Below, piece after piece: positions 17,429 to 26,797 of a stretch of 64,000 bases of DNA. How positions within the stretch are numbered: the first letter of the stretch is position 1; each line of letters starts with the position of its first letter. A model generated the notes under the pieces. It was not told the DNA's origin and made no database searches. It saw only the letters and a list, made by a program, of their open reading frames with translations. Source of the stretch: Blattabacterium cuenoti BPAA (GTDB taxonomy: Bacteria; Bacteroidota; Bacteroidia; Flavobacteriales; Blattabacteriaceae). Both the position numbers and the translations under genes were made by a program. The stretch spans positions 434,001 through 498,000 of the forward strand of contig NC_020510.1 in the NCBI RefSeq assembly GCF_000348805.1. Reading direction: 5' to 3'.

Positions 17429-18536
17429 AAAAAATATTATTAAAAAGACAATTTTATATGATAATCACATCTGTTTAGGAGCTAAAATGGTTAATTATTC
17501 CGGATTTTACATGCCACTTCAATATACTTCTTCTTTAACGGAACATATGCATGTAAGAAATTATGCTGGAATTTTTGATGTCAGTCATATGGGAAAATTT
17601 ATCTTAAAAGGAAAGCATTCTGAAGATATCATTCAATATTTAACCACAAATGATATCTCTAAAATAAAAATTGGACAAGCTCAATATACTTGTTTAATTA
17701 ATGATAAAGGAGGAATCATAGATGATTTAGTCATTTATAAAATTTCAGAACAAAAATTTTTACTTATAGTAAATGCTGCTAATATTGAAAAAAATAAAAA
17801 ATGGATTAATGATTATATCAAAAAATATGAATATAGTGATATAGAATTGATAGATAATTCTTTAGAATATTCTCTTTTAGCTATTCAAGGTCCATTATCT
17901 TTATTTTATACTCAAAGATTAACAAATATTTTATTAAATAAAATTTCTTTTTATCATTTTAAAATAGGAGAATTTTCAGGAATAAAAAATGTATTAATTT
18001 CTAGAACAGGATATACAGGATCTAAAGGAATAGAAGTTTATGTTTCCAATGAAAATGCACAAAAAATATGGAATGAGATTCTAAAAATAGAAAGAAACAA
18101 AATAATTCCTTGTGGAATAGCAAGCAGAAATTCATTGAGATTAGAAATGGGATATCGATTATATGGACAAGATATTTCTGAAAAAATAACTCCTATAGAA
18201 GCCAATTTGTCTTGGATAATTAAATTTGAAAAAAAATTTATAGCCAAAAAAATATTACAAAAACAAAAAAAAGAAGGAAAATACAAAAGGTTTATATCTT
18301 TTCTTGTTAAAGAAGAAAAAAAAATTCCAAGACAAGGACACTTATTAATAGATGAAAATGAAAGACCTATTGGTTATGTAACTTCTGGTGTTTACTCTCC
18401 AGTTCTAAAAAAAGGTATTGGAATAGGATATTTAACAACAAATCAAAAAAAAGAAAACTCTGTATTTGTTCTGATAAAAGAAAAAAAGATACCCGTGAAA
18501 ATGGTTAAATTACCTTTTATAAAAATTAAAAATTAA
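17415..18536 (+). CDS. gcvT: Aminomethyltransferase, glycine cleavage system T protein
   Basis: 373 residues. Transfers the methylene of the lipoyl-bound aminomethyl group to tetrahydrofolate, releasing ammonia. Seen: the N-terminal folate-binding domain (MVNYSGFYMPLQY, GIFDVSHMGKF, YTCLINDKGGIIDDLVIY), SRTGYTGSKGIEVY, LRLEMGYRLYGQDI and the C-terminal barrel (GYVTSGVYSPVLKKGIGIGYL). I start at the ATG at 17415; a TTG is three codons upstream. The lipoamide dehydrogenase it needs (L protein) is at 62.2 kb. The frame is intact. Confidence 0.93.
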   Translation: MTENKKNIIKKTILYDNHICLGAKMVNYSGFYMPLQYTSSLTEHMHVRNYAGIFDVSHMGKFILKGKHSEDIIQYLTTNDISKIKIGQAQYTCLINDKGGIIDDLVIYKISEQKFLLIVNAANIEKNKKWINDYIKKYEYSDIELIDNSLEYSLLAIQGPLSLFYTQRLTNILLNKISFYHFKIGEFSGIKNVLISRTGYTGSKGIEVYVSNENAQKIWNEILKIERNKIIPCGIASRNSLRLEMGYRLYGQDISEKITPIEANLSWIIKFEKKFIAKKILQKQKKEGKYKRFISFLVKEEKKIPRQGHLLIDENERPIGYVTSGVYSPVLKKGIGIGYLTTNQKKENSVFVLIKEKKIPVKMVKLPFIKIKN

Positions 18537-18630
18537 ATAAATAGTTGATTCTATCAAATTAGAAAAAAATCATAGTTCTATCAAAAAGGAAAACAGAATC
18601 ATATATTTAAAGCATTTTCAACAAAATTTT

Positions 18631-19932
18631 TTGTTAGCTATTCCTGTATTTTTTACCCAGTTAGGTATAATATGTATAGGGTTATCTGATAATATAATGG
18701 TTGGTCTTTTAGGAAAAAAAGCTTTAGCTTCAGTTTCATTATCTAATGCTGTTTTTTTTATTATGATCATTTTTGGTTTTGGAATATCTACAGCTATTTC
18801 TGTTTTAATCGCATCTACAGATGCGAAACAAGAGTATAAAAATGGGGCTATTATTTTCTATCATGGATTAGTTTTAAATTTTTTTTTATCTGTATTAATA
18901 TATGGATTAATACAAGTGTTTTGCTATATTTTTCCTTATTTAGGACAACCTAAAGAAATATTGAATGAAACTATTTCTTTTTTGAAAGTAGTATCCATCT
19001 CTTTTATCCCTTGGATGATATTTGAAGTTTTTAGAAAATTTTCAGAAGGATTATCTTTGGTATTTCCTGGTTTGATTGTAACTTGGATTTCCGCTTTTAT
19101 TAATATCATATTAAATTATATATTTCTTCACGGAAAATATGGTTTTCCGAAATTAGGGATTGTTGGTGTTGCTTATGCTACTCTAATATCTAGAATAACG
19201 ATGTTGATCGGAATTTTGATTTTGTTGTCTCAATACAAAAAAGTACATAATTATTATAACCAATTAAAATATCTTTTTTTAGAAAAGAAATATATCAAAA
19301 AAATATTGAAAATTGGAATTCCTTCTGGATTACATATGTTATTTGAAATGAGTGCTTTTGCCATTTCTTCTTTTATATCAGGAAGATGTGGAATCAAAGT
19401 ATTAGCAGCTCATCAAATAGTTATGAGTTTAGTTTCTTCCACTTTTCTTCTTAGCACAGGATTCTCTGTAGCTGCTACAATAAGAATAGGGAATCAACTA
19501 GCTCTAAAAAATTATTTAGAATTAAAAAGAACAGGAATATCTATTTTTTTTATGGGAACTATTTTTATGTTAATCTGTAGTTTTTTCTTTTTTTTCTTTC
19601 GAAGTACCATTCCTTATATCTATATCAAAAATGATGAAGAAGTTGTTAAAATTGCAGAAAAAATGATAGTTATTGCTAGTTTTTTTCAATTATCTGATGG
19701 ATTACAAGGAATTATTCTTGGAGCATTAAGAGGTTTACAAGATGTTCATATTCCCATGTGGATTAGTTTTTTTTCTTATTGGATTATTGCCATACCTACA
19801 GCATGGTTTTTGTCTATTAAAATGGGAGGAATAGGAGTGTGGATTGGATTGGGTTTTGGTTTAACAATATCAGCTATGTTACTTTTTATAAGATATAAAA
19901 CTATACTTAAAAAAATAAGAGAAATGAAATAA
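18631..19932 (+). CDS. MATE-family efflux transporter
   Basis: A multidrug and toxin extrusion antiporter of about 433 residues with roughly 12 membrane helices. Seen: LAIPVFFTQLGIICIGLSDNIMVG in helix 1, and the repeated PSGLHMLFEMSAFAISSF and GLQGIILGALRGLQDVHIP blocks typical of the family. The first standard start (TTG, 18631) falls inside helix 1. The same frame is open back to 18541, and the residues just before it (YLKHFQQNF) look like a normal MATE N terminus. The real start may therefore be an ATA at 18601 or another non-standard codon. The substrate is unknown. Confidence 0.87.
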   Translation: MLAIPVFFTQLGIICIGLSDNIMVGLLGKKALASVSLSNAVFFIMIIFGFGISTAISVLIASTDAKQEYKNGAIIFYHGLVLNFFLSVLIYGLIQVFCYIFPYLGQPKEILNETISFLKVVSISFIPWMIFEVFRKFSEGLSLVFPGLIVTWISAFINIILNYIFLHGKYGFPKLGIVGVAYATLISRITMLIGILILLSQYKKVHNYYNQLKYLFLEKKYIKKILKIGIPSGLHMLFEMSAFAISSFISGRCGIKVLAAHQIVMSLVSSTFLLSTGFSVAATIRIGNQLALKNYLELKRTGISIFFMGTIFMLICSFFFFFFRSTIPYIYIKNDEEVVKIAEKMIVIASFFQLSDGLQGIILGALRGLQDVHIPMWISFFSYWIIAIPTAWFLSIKMGGIGVWIGLGFGLTISAMLLFIRYKTILKKIREMK

Positions 19933-20055
19933 TAAACATTTCATATTCAAACAAATAATTCATCATATAATATTATAGTTCGTGTTAAATATATATATTT
20001 GTTGTTAAACATATGTATAAAATTAAAATTTTAATAGCATTTTTATCATTTTTTC

Positions 20056-21663
20056 ATGAAAACATTTCAAGAATATAATTTTTTTGACGATAACATCATT
20101 CAAGCCATAGAAAATATTGGATTTAAATATCCAACACCAATACAAGAAAAAGTTATTCCTTTTTTGTTGTCTTCAGAAAAAGATATTATAGCATTAGCTC
20201 AAACAGGAACAGGAAAAACAGCGGCTTTTGGACTTCCAATCATTCAAAAAATGAATTTAAGAAACACTTCTCCTCAAGCTTTAATTTTATGTCCTACAAG
20301 AGAATTATGTATACAAATAACACGTGATCTTTGTCAATTTTCAAAATTTTCATCATTTATAAAAATTGTTTCTTTATATGGAGGAGCAAACATTAATTCA
20401 CAAATTCAATCCTTGAAAAGGAAAACTCATATTATAGTAGGAACTCCAGGAAGAATTCTTGATTTAATCAAAAGAAAAAAATTATATTTTGGTGAAATTC
20501 AATATTTAGTACTTGATGAAGCTGATGAAATGTTAAATATGGGATTTAAAGAAGAATTAGATTCTATAATAGAAAAATTACCGAAAAAAAGACAAAGTTT
20601 ATTGTTTTCGGCAACAATGTCTAGATATATGAATGTTATAGCTCACAAATATCTAATAGATCCTGTAGAAATTGTGATGGGGAAAAAAAACATAGGTTCC
20701 GATGATGTTAAACACGTCTATTATATAATAGAAAAATTGAATAAAAAATATTTAGCTTTGAAAAGAATTTTAGATATAAATCCTGATATTTATAGCATTA
20801 TATTTTGTGGAACTAAAAAAGAAACTAAAGAAATATCCGAATTCCTAATCAAAGATGGTTATAATGCTGATGCTTTATATGGAGATCTTTCACAAGCACA
20901 ACGTGAATCCGTTATGAACAGATTCAGAAATAAAAACTTACAATTTCTTGTAGCTACAGATGTAGCCGCTCGTGGATTAGATGTAAATAATATAACTCAT
21001 GTTATTAATTACAATCTTCCAAAAGAAAGTGAAACTTATGTCCATAGAAGTGGACGGACTGGAAGAGCTGGAAATACGGGGATTTCTGCTTGTATTATTC
21101 AAACCAAAGAAATTAGAAATTTAAGAGATTTTGAAAAAAAGATTGGAAAAAATTTTTACCGTGTTATGGTTCCTACTGGAGAAGAAATATGTGAAAAACA
21201 ACTATTCTATTTTATAGAAAAAATTAAAAAAGTAGTCGTAAACGATAAATTGATGAAAAAATTTCTTCCTGAAATACAAAAAAATTTAAAATTTCTTGAC
21301 AAAGAAGAATTAATAAAACGTTTTTCATGGATTGGATTTAATCATTTCATAAATTATTATGAAAATTCTAAAGATCTAAATCCTGTTTTTTATAAAAAAA
21401 ATTATAGTTCCTCGTACAAAAAAAAAAAAACTTTTTCAAAACTGTTTTTAAATATAGGATCTAAAGATAATCTAACAAAATTAGGATTGATAAACTTAAT
21501 CAACCAAGCAGTTGATAATTCACATATTAATATTGGTCACATAAGAATTTTATCAAATTTTTCATTATTTGAAGTAGAAAAACGTTATAGAAACAAAATA
21601 TTAATAGGAATGAGCAGAATTAATCATTTAGGAAGACCCATTTCAATAGAAATAAAAAACTAG
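20056..21663 (+). CDS. deaD: DEAD-box ATP-dependent RNA helicase
   Basis: 535 residues. Seen: the Q motif (FKYPTPIQ), Walker A AQTGTGKT (48-55), [20 protein letters not shown] (154-157), SAT (185-187), IIFCGTK, and the C-terminal helicase motifs [11 protein letters not shown] and [10 protein letters not shown]. The tail past residue 430 ends in a DbpA-like RNA-binding fold ([20 protein letters not shown]), which favours DeaD/CsdA over RhlE. It helps ribosome assembly and mRNA unwinding. A run of 13 A (21418-21430, codons 455-458) separates the helicase core from the RNA-binding tail, so slippage there would give truncated products. It lies 7 bases before aroC. Confidence 0.92.
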   Translation: MKTFQEYNFFDDNIIQAIENIGFKYPTPIQEKVIPFLLSSEKDIIALAQTGTGKTAAFGLPIIQKMNLRNTSPQALILCPTRELCIQITRDLCQFSKFSSFIKIVSLYGGANINSQIQSLKRKTHIIVGTPGRILDLIKRKKLYFGEIQYLVLDEADEMLNMGFKEELDSIIEKLPKKRQSLLFSATMSRYMNVIAHKYLIDPVEIVMGKKNIGSDDVKHVYYIIEKLNKKYLALKRILDINPDIYSIIFCGTKKETKEISEFLIKDGYNADALYGDLSQAQRESVMNRFRNKNLQFLVATDVAARGLDVNNITHVINYNLPKESETYVHRSGRTGRAGNTGISACIIQTKEIRNLRDFEKKIGKNFYRVMVPTGEEICEKQLFYFIEKIKKVVVNDKLMKKFLPEIQKNLKFLDKEELIKRFSWIGFNHFINYYENSKDLNPVFYKKNYSSSYKKKKTFSKLFLNIGSKDNLTKLGLINLINQAVDNSHINIGHIRILSNFSLFEVEKRYRNKILIGMSRINHLGRPISIEIKN

Positions 21664-21670
21664 TTTCGTA

Positions 21671-22759
21671 ATGGCAGGAAATATTTTTGGAAATTTGTTC
21701 AGAGTTAGTACTTTTGGAGAAAGTCATGGAATAGCATTAGGTGGAATTATTGATGGATGTCCAGCAGGAATAGAATTAAATTTTAAAGAAATTCAATATG
21801 AATTAAATAGAAGAAAACCTGGACAATCATCTATAGTCACTCAAAGAAATGAACCCGATGAAGTAAATTTTTTATCTGGAATTTTTGATAATAAAACTAC
21901 AGGAACACCCATTGGGTTTATCATTTTTAACCAAGATCATAAATCATATGATTACCATCATATTCGAGAAGTTTATCGTCCGTCACATTCGGATTTTACA
22001 TATGAAAAAAAATATGGAATAAGAGATTACAGAGGAGGAGGACGTTCTTCTGCAAGAGAGACAACATGTAGAGTTGTAGCTGGTGCTATTGCTAAACAAT
22101 TAATTAAAGAGATTACAATTACATCTTATGTTTCTTCTGTAGGTGATATATCTATCAATAAATCTTATCAAGAGCTAGATTTGTCTAGAGAATCAATAGA
22201 AAAAAATCCTATAAGATGTCCAGATCCAGATGTTGCGGAAAAAATGATATCCAAAATTCAAGAAATAAAAAATCAAGGAGATACTATAGGGGGCATTATT
22301 ACTTGTGTGATTAAAAACATTCCAATAGGAATTGGAGAACCTGTTTTTGAAAAATTACATGCTGAACTAGGAAAAGCGATGCTATCAATTAATGCTGTAA
22401 AAGGATTTGAATATGGAAGTGGATTTGATGGAACTAAAATAACTGGTTCTCAACATAATGATTTATTTCAACAAGATGGAACAACCAAAACAAATTTATC
22501 CGGAGGAATACAAGGAGGAATTTCAAATGGAATGGATATTTATTTTAGAATTGCCTTTAAACCTATAGCTACGATAATGAAAGAACAAAAAACTATAGAT
22601 AAACATGGTAATTTTGTCCTTATGAAAGGAAAAGGAAGACATGATCCTTGTGTTTTACCTCGTGCTATTCCTATTGTTGAATCTATGACCGCTTTAGTTT
22701 TAGCAGATTATTGGATGTATACTAAATTATCTAAATTATCTTCAATAAAAAAAAATTGA
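21671..22759 (+). CDS. aroC: Chorismate synthase
   Basis: Last step of the shikimate pathway, EPSP to chorismate, using reduced FMN. 362 residues, full length. Seen: [19 protein letters not shown] at the N terminus, [36 protein letters not shown] and [18 protein letters not shown], all diagnostic. It supplies aromatic amino acids, folate and isochorismate for menaquinone. Its TGA overlaps the TTG start of miaA by 4 bases. Confidence 0.96.
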   Translation: MAGNIFGNLFRVSTFGESHGIALGGIIDGCPAGIELNFKEIQYELNRRKPGQSSIVTQRNEPDEVNFLSGIFDNKTTGTPIGFIIFNQDHKSYDYHHIREVYRPSHSDFTYEKKYGIRDYRGGGRSSARETTCRVVAGAIAKQLIKEITITSYVSSVGDISINKSYQELDLSRESIEKNPIRCPDPDVAEKMISKIQEIKNQGDTIGGIITCVIKNIPIGIGEPVFEKLHAELGKAMLSINAVKGFEYGSGFDGTKITGSQHNDLFQQDGTTKTNLSGGIQGGISNGMDIYFRIAFKPIATIMKEQKTIDKHGNFVLMKGKGRHDPCVLPRAIPIVESMTALVLADYWMYTKLSKLSSIKKN

Positions 22760-23678
22760 ATCAAAAACTTCTCATTTTTATTTTAGGACCTACCTGTGTA
22801 GGAAAAACTTTTCTCTCCTTGTTTTTAGCTGAAAAATTAAAGACTGAAATTTTATCTTGTGATTCTAGACAATTTTATAAGGAATTAAAAATAGGAACTT
22901 CTATGCCTACTACAGAAGAACTATCTCGTGTTCCTCATCATTTTATTGGACATTTAAGTATTCATCATATCTACAATGCAAAATTGTTTGAAATAGATTT
23001 TTTAAAAAAAATTTCAAAATTATTTACTAAACATTCTGTATTAATTATGGTAGGAGGATCTAGTTTATATGAAAAAGCAATAACAGAAGGGTTATCAGAA
23101 TTTCCTAAAGTCAATTTGAATATTAGAAATCATTTGATTTATCATTTTAAAAAAAAAGGAATTTCCTTTTTACAAAAAGAATTTTTTAAATTCAAAAAAC
23201 CAGGAGAATCAATAGATATTTATAACCCTACACGTTTAATTCGATATTTAGAAATAGTTCAGTCTACAGGAAAAAATCCTTCTTTTTTTTACAATACAAA
23301 AAAAAAAGAAATTTTGTAATTTTAAAATTAGGATTAACAATGCCAAGAGATAAGATTTATTCTAGAATCAATAATAGAGTAGATCATATGATGAAAATAG
23401 GTCTATTAGATGAAGCTAAACTCTATTATAATTATAAAAATTTAAATAGTTTACAAACTATAGGTTATCAAGAGATTTTTGAATTTTTTTCAGAAAAAAA
23501 AAATGATTTGAATCAAAGTATAGAAAAAATAAAAAGAAACACTAGAAGATATGCAAAAAGACAATTGACCTGGTATAGAAAAGACTCATCAATTATATGG
23601 TTTGATCCGAAGGAAAAAAACAAAATCTTAGAATATATTCTAAAAAAACAGTGGGCAATACTGGATTCGAACCAGTGA
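22756..23678 (+). CDS. miaA: tRNA dimethylallyltransferase MiaA, interrupted by a frameshift in an A10 run
   Basis: Adds the dimethylallyl group to A37, giving the substrate of MiaB. The first frame (22756-23319) carries the P-loop LGPTCVGKT, the substrate block [18 protein letters not shown] and [18 protein letters not shown] and [11 protein letters not shown]. It then stops after A10 (23298-23307). The family sequence continues without loss in another frame: [32 protein letters not shown] and [12 protein letters not shown]. One extra A (or loss of two) restores a protein of about 307 residues, the normal length. The start is a TTG sharing 4 bases with the aroC stop. The last nine codons run antisense into tRNA-Val. 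Rescue by polymerase slippage is inference; otherwise this is a fresh pseudogene. Confidence 0.88.
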
Positions 23679-23727
23679 CCCTCTGCTTGTAAAACAGATG
23701 CTCTAAACCAAACTGAGCTAATTGCCC
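23652..23727 (-). tRNA. tRNA-Val(TAC)
   Basis: A 76-base cloverleaf. Acceptor GGGCAAT pairs with ATTGCCC; the anticodon loop TTTACAA gives anticodon TAC; the T arm has GGTTCGAATCC. CCA is not encoded. The 5' base coincides with the last stop base of folC (same strand) and the 3' 27 bases overlap the end of miaA on the other strand. Confidence 0.96.
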
Positions 23728-25001
23728 TATTTATTCAAATGTAAGAAAAAATTTTTATAATATAACAAGATTTCAGATACAACAAACGTACTTCCACTTA
23801 TTAAAATCAAATCATTTTTATTAGCTTGATTTTTAGCACATAAAAAAGCCTTCTTTACAGAAGGAAAAAAATTTATTCTTTCATGATTTTTAAATATTTT
23901 ACTAACTAATATTGACAAATCATGTATAGAATATTTTCTATCTATAGAAGGTTGGCAAAAATAATAAAAAGATTCAACAGGAAAATACTTTAACAATTGA
24001 TCTACTTTTTTTTCTTTTACAAAACCCAAAATTAAATGTAATTTTTCATATGATTCTTTTTTTAATTGATTACTAATCATATATATACCTTCTTCATTAT
24101 GAGCTATATCACAAATTATTTTTGGATTTTTTTCTTGTAAAATATGCCATCTACCTTTGAAATTAGTATTTTTTATTACATTTTCTAATCCTTTTTGTAT
24201 TGATTGATTAGATACTATGATATTTTTTCTGTAATTTAAAATACTTATAGTTTTTAATACAACACTTCGATTAAAATTTTGATAATCTGCTTTAAAAGGC
24301 ATTTTATATTGAGAATCTTCTTTAGTTTTTACGGAAAAATAAATTGGGGCATTTTTTTTGAAAGCTTCTTGAAGAAAAAGAGATCGAACCTCTTTCGAGA
24401 TTTTTCTTCCTATTATTACTGATACGTTTTTTTTTATAATTCCAGCTTTTTCCAAAGCAATTTTTAATTGATTCTTTCCAAGAGTCTCTGTATGATCTAG
24501 ACTAATATTTGTAATTATAGATATTTTTGGAATTATCAAATTAGTAGAATCTAATCTTCCTCCCATCCCTACTTCAATAATTGCTAGATCTACTTTTTTT
24601 TCTTTAAAATATTGAAAAGCTAAAGCTGTGTTCATTTCAAAAAATGAAACTTTTTCTTTTTCTATAAATTTCTTATTTTCATTTACAAAATTTACAAGAT
24701 AATCTTCTTCTATTAATACACCGTTACAGGTTATTCTTTCTCTAAAATCTATTAAATGAGGAGAAGTAAATATTCCTATTTTATATTTTTCTTCTTGTAA
24801 AATAGAAGATAACATATGTACTGTAGATCCTTTCCCATTTGTTCCTCCCACATGTATACTTTGAAAGTAATTTTGGGGATCTCCTAAATGAGAACAAAAA
24901 TTTTGTATTCTTTTTAAACCAGGTTTATATGATTTTAATCCTGTATTCTGATAGATTGGAAGACGTTTAAAAATCCATTGAACTGTTTCTGTATAATTCA
25001 A
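23727..25001 (-). CDS. folC: Folylpolyglutamate/dihydrofolate synthase
   Basis: ATP-dependent ligase adding glutamate to dihydropteroate and folates. 424 residues. Seen: HVGGTNGKGSTVHML (P-loop, near residues 51-65), the GIFTSPHLIDFRERI loop, EVGMGGRLDSTN, TNISLDHTETLG, and the C-terminal Mur-ligase-like domain (DIAHNEEG). The initiator is TTG at 25001; the residues NYTETVQWIF that follow are where the family begins, and no ATG is near. The stop overlaps the first base of tRNA-Val, so the two are probably cotranscribed and cut by RNase P. It diverges from glnS. Confidence 0.93.
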   Translation of the reverse strand: MNYTETVQWIFKRLPIYQNTGLKSYKPGLKRIQNFCSHLGDPQNYFQSIHVGGTNGKGSTVHMLSSILQEEKYKIGIFTSPHLIDFRERITCNGVLIEEDYLVNFVNENKKFIEKEKVSFFEMNTALAFQYFKEKKVDLAIIEVGMGGRLDSTNLIIPKISIITNISLDHTETLGKNQLKIALEKAGIIKKNVSVIIGRKISKEVRSLFLQEAFKKNAPIYFSVKTKEDSQYKMPFKADYQNFNRSVVLKTISILNYRKNIIVSNQSIQKGLENVIKNTNFKGRWHILQEKNPKIICDIAHNEEGIYMISNQLKKESYEKLHLILGFVKEKKVDQLLKYFPVESFYYFCQPSIDRKYSIHDLSILVSKIFKNHERINFFPSVKKAFLCAKNQANKNDLILISGSTFVVSEILLYYKNFFLHLNK

Positions 25002-25061
25002 AAAATATCAACCTTATTAAAATAACATAGTACAAAAATATATTTTTTTTCAAGACAAAAA

Positions 25062-26780
25062 TTGATTATATTCGTTTTGAAATTGGTTTTTAATTCTTTT
25101 TTTAAAATAAAGACACATCTACATTTTATTGAAAAAATTATAGAGGAAGATATTAAAAACGGATTTCCTATAAAGAAAATAAAATTCCGTTTCCCTCCTG
25201 AACCTAATGGTTTTCTTCATATTGGACATATAAAAGCCATATGTTTAAATTTTGAGTTAAGTCAAAAATATAAATCTCCAATTAATTTAAGATTTGATGA
25301 TACTAATCCTATAGGAGAAAATAAAAACTTTATAAATTCTATAAAAAAAGATATTCTTTTTTTAGGATTTCATTGGGATCATGAAAGTTATGCTTCAGAT
25401 TATTTTTCTAAACTTTATAAATGGGCAATAAAATTAATTAAAGAAAACAAAGCTTATGTAGATGATCAATCTCAAAATATAATTCAAGTTCAAAGAAAAA
25501 ATCCTTTTGAAATAGGGATTAATAGCAATTATAGAAGTAGATCTATAGAAGAAAATCTCTTTCTTTTCGAAAAAATGAAAAACGGATTTTTTGGGGAAGG
25601 AACTTGTGTTTTAAGAGCTAAAATTAATATGAGTTCTTCAAACATGAATATGCGAGATCCAATTATGTATAGAATTTTACGGAAAAAACATCATAGAACT
25701 AGATATAAATGGTGTATTTATCCTACTTATGATTGGACACATGGATTATGTGATTATATAGAACAAATATCTCATTCTTTATGTTCCTTGGAATTTGAAA
25801 ATAGACGCCCATTATATAACTGGTATTTAGATCAAATTTATATTGATGATAATAATAAAGAAACAATCAGACCTAAACAAATAGAATTTTCAAGATTAAA
25901 TTTAAGTCATACTATAACCAGTAAAAGAAAAATTCAATATTTAATTGAAAAAAAAGTTATTCAATCTTGGGATGATCCACGTATTTTAACAATATCTGGA
26001 TTACGAAAAAAAGGATATACTTCTGTTGCTTTAAAAAATTTTATTCATCAAATAGGAATCACTAAAAGAAATAATATCATAGATATATCTTCTCTTGAAT
26101 TTTGGGTAAGAAAACATTTAAATAAAATAGCTTTTAGAACTATGGTAGTATTACATCCAATTCAATTAATTATTGACAATTATGCATCAGATACTACTGA
26201 ATGGGTTGAAGGAGAAAATAATCCAGAAAATTCTAATTTTGGAAATAGAAAAATTCCTTTTTCCAAATTCCTATACATAGAAAAAGATGATTTTTTAGAA
26301 AAAGAAAAAGAAAATTTTTTTCGTCTTTGTATTGGAAAAGAAGTAAGACTTAAAAATGCTTACATCATCAAAGCAAATTCTGTAATAAAAAATGATGAAG
26401 GAGAAATAAAAGAAATACACTGTACTTATGATCCTAAAAGTAAATCTGGAAAAAAAAATAAAATTGAAGAAAAAAGAAGAGTAAAAAGCACTTTGCACTG
26501 GGTCTCTATAAAACATTCTTTTCCTATAAAGATAAATTTATATAAACCCCTATTTTTAAAGAAAAATCCAGATATAGATTTTTATAAACATATCAATCCT
26601 AAATCACAAGATAAAATTATAGGTTATGCAGAACCTTCCTTAAAAAAAGCAAAAAAAGGAGAGCATTTTCAATTTCAAAGAATTGGATATTTTTATGTGG
26701 ATAGTAAAATTAAAAATGATCAAATCATTTTCAATAAAACAGTATCTATAAAAAACCAGTGGAAAAAAAATGAAAAGTAA
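25062..26780 (+). CDS. glnS: Glutaminyl-tRNA synthetase
   Basis: Charges tRNA-Gln directly. Up to 572 residues. Seen: the class I signature FPPEPNGFLHIGHIKA (HIGH), RFDDTNP, the catalytic core PTYDWTHGLCDYIEQISHSL, the second signature as ITSKR (usually VMSKR), and the two C-terminal beta-barrels. No ATG lies before the conserved part. The first standard start is TTG at 25062, which adds about 15 unusual hydrophobic residues. Homologues begin near KTHLHFIEKIIEEDI, where the codon is ATA (25107). The start is thus unresolved. A charging GlnRS suggests that the amidotransferase route is not needed for Gln. Confidence 0.93.
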   Translation: MIIFVLKLVFNSFFKIKTHLHFIEKIIEEDIKNGFPIKKIKFRFPPEPNGFLHIGHIKAICLNFELSQKYKSPINLRFDDTNPIGENKNFINSIKKDILFLGFHWDHESYASDYFSKLYKWAIKLIKENKAYVDDQSQNIIQVQRKNPFEIGINSNYRSRSIEENLFLFEKMKNGFFGEGTCVLRAKINMSSSNMNMRDPIMYRILRKKHHRTRYKWCIYPTYDWTHGLCDYIEQISHSLCSLEFENRRPLYNWYLDQIYIDDNNKETIRPKQIEFSRLNLSHTITSKRKIQYLIEKKVIQSWDDPRILTISGLRKKGYTSVALKNFIHQIGITKRNNIIDISSLEFWVRKHLNKIAFRTMVVLHPIQLIIDNYASDTTEWVEGENNPENSNFGNRKIPFSKFLYIEKDDFLEKEKENFFRLCIGKEVRLKNAYIIKANSVIKNDEGEIKEIHCTYDPKSKSGKKNKIEEKRRVKSTLHWVSIKHSFPIKINLYKPLFLKKNPDIDFYKHINPKSQDKIIGYAEPSLKKAKKGEHFQFQRIGYFYVDSKIKNDQIIFNKTVSIKNQWKKNEK

Positions 26781-26797
26781 TTTTTCGTCAATTCATT

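Noticed and set aside
19994..20001. TATATTTG before the DEAD-box helicase gene as a promoter
   Set aside because: The -7 box fits, but the sequence 19-21 bases upstream (TATT) is not a -33 box; not strong enough to list.
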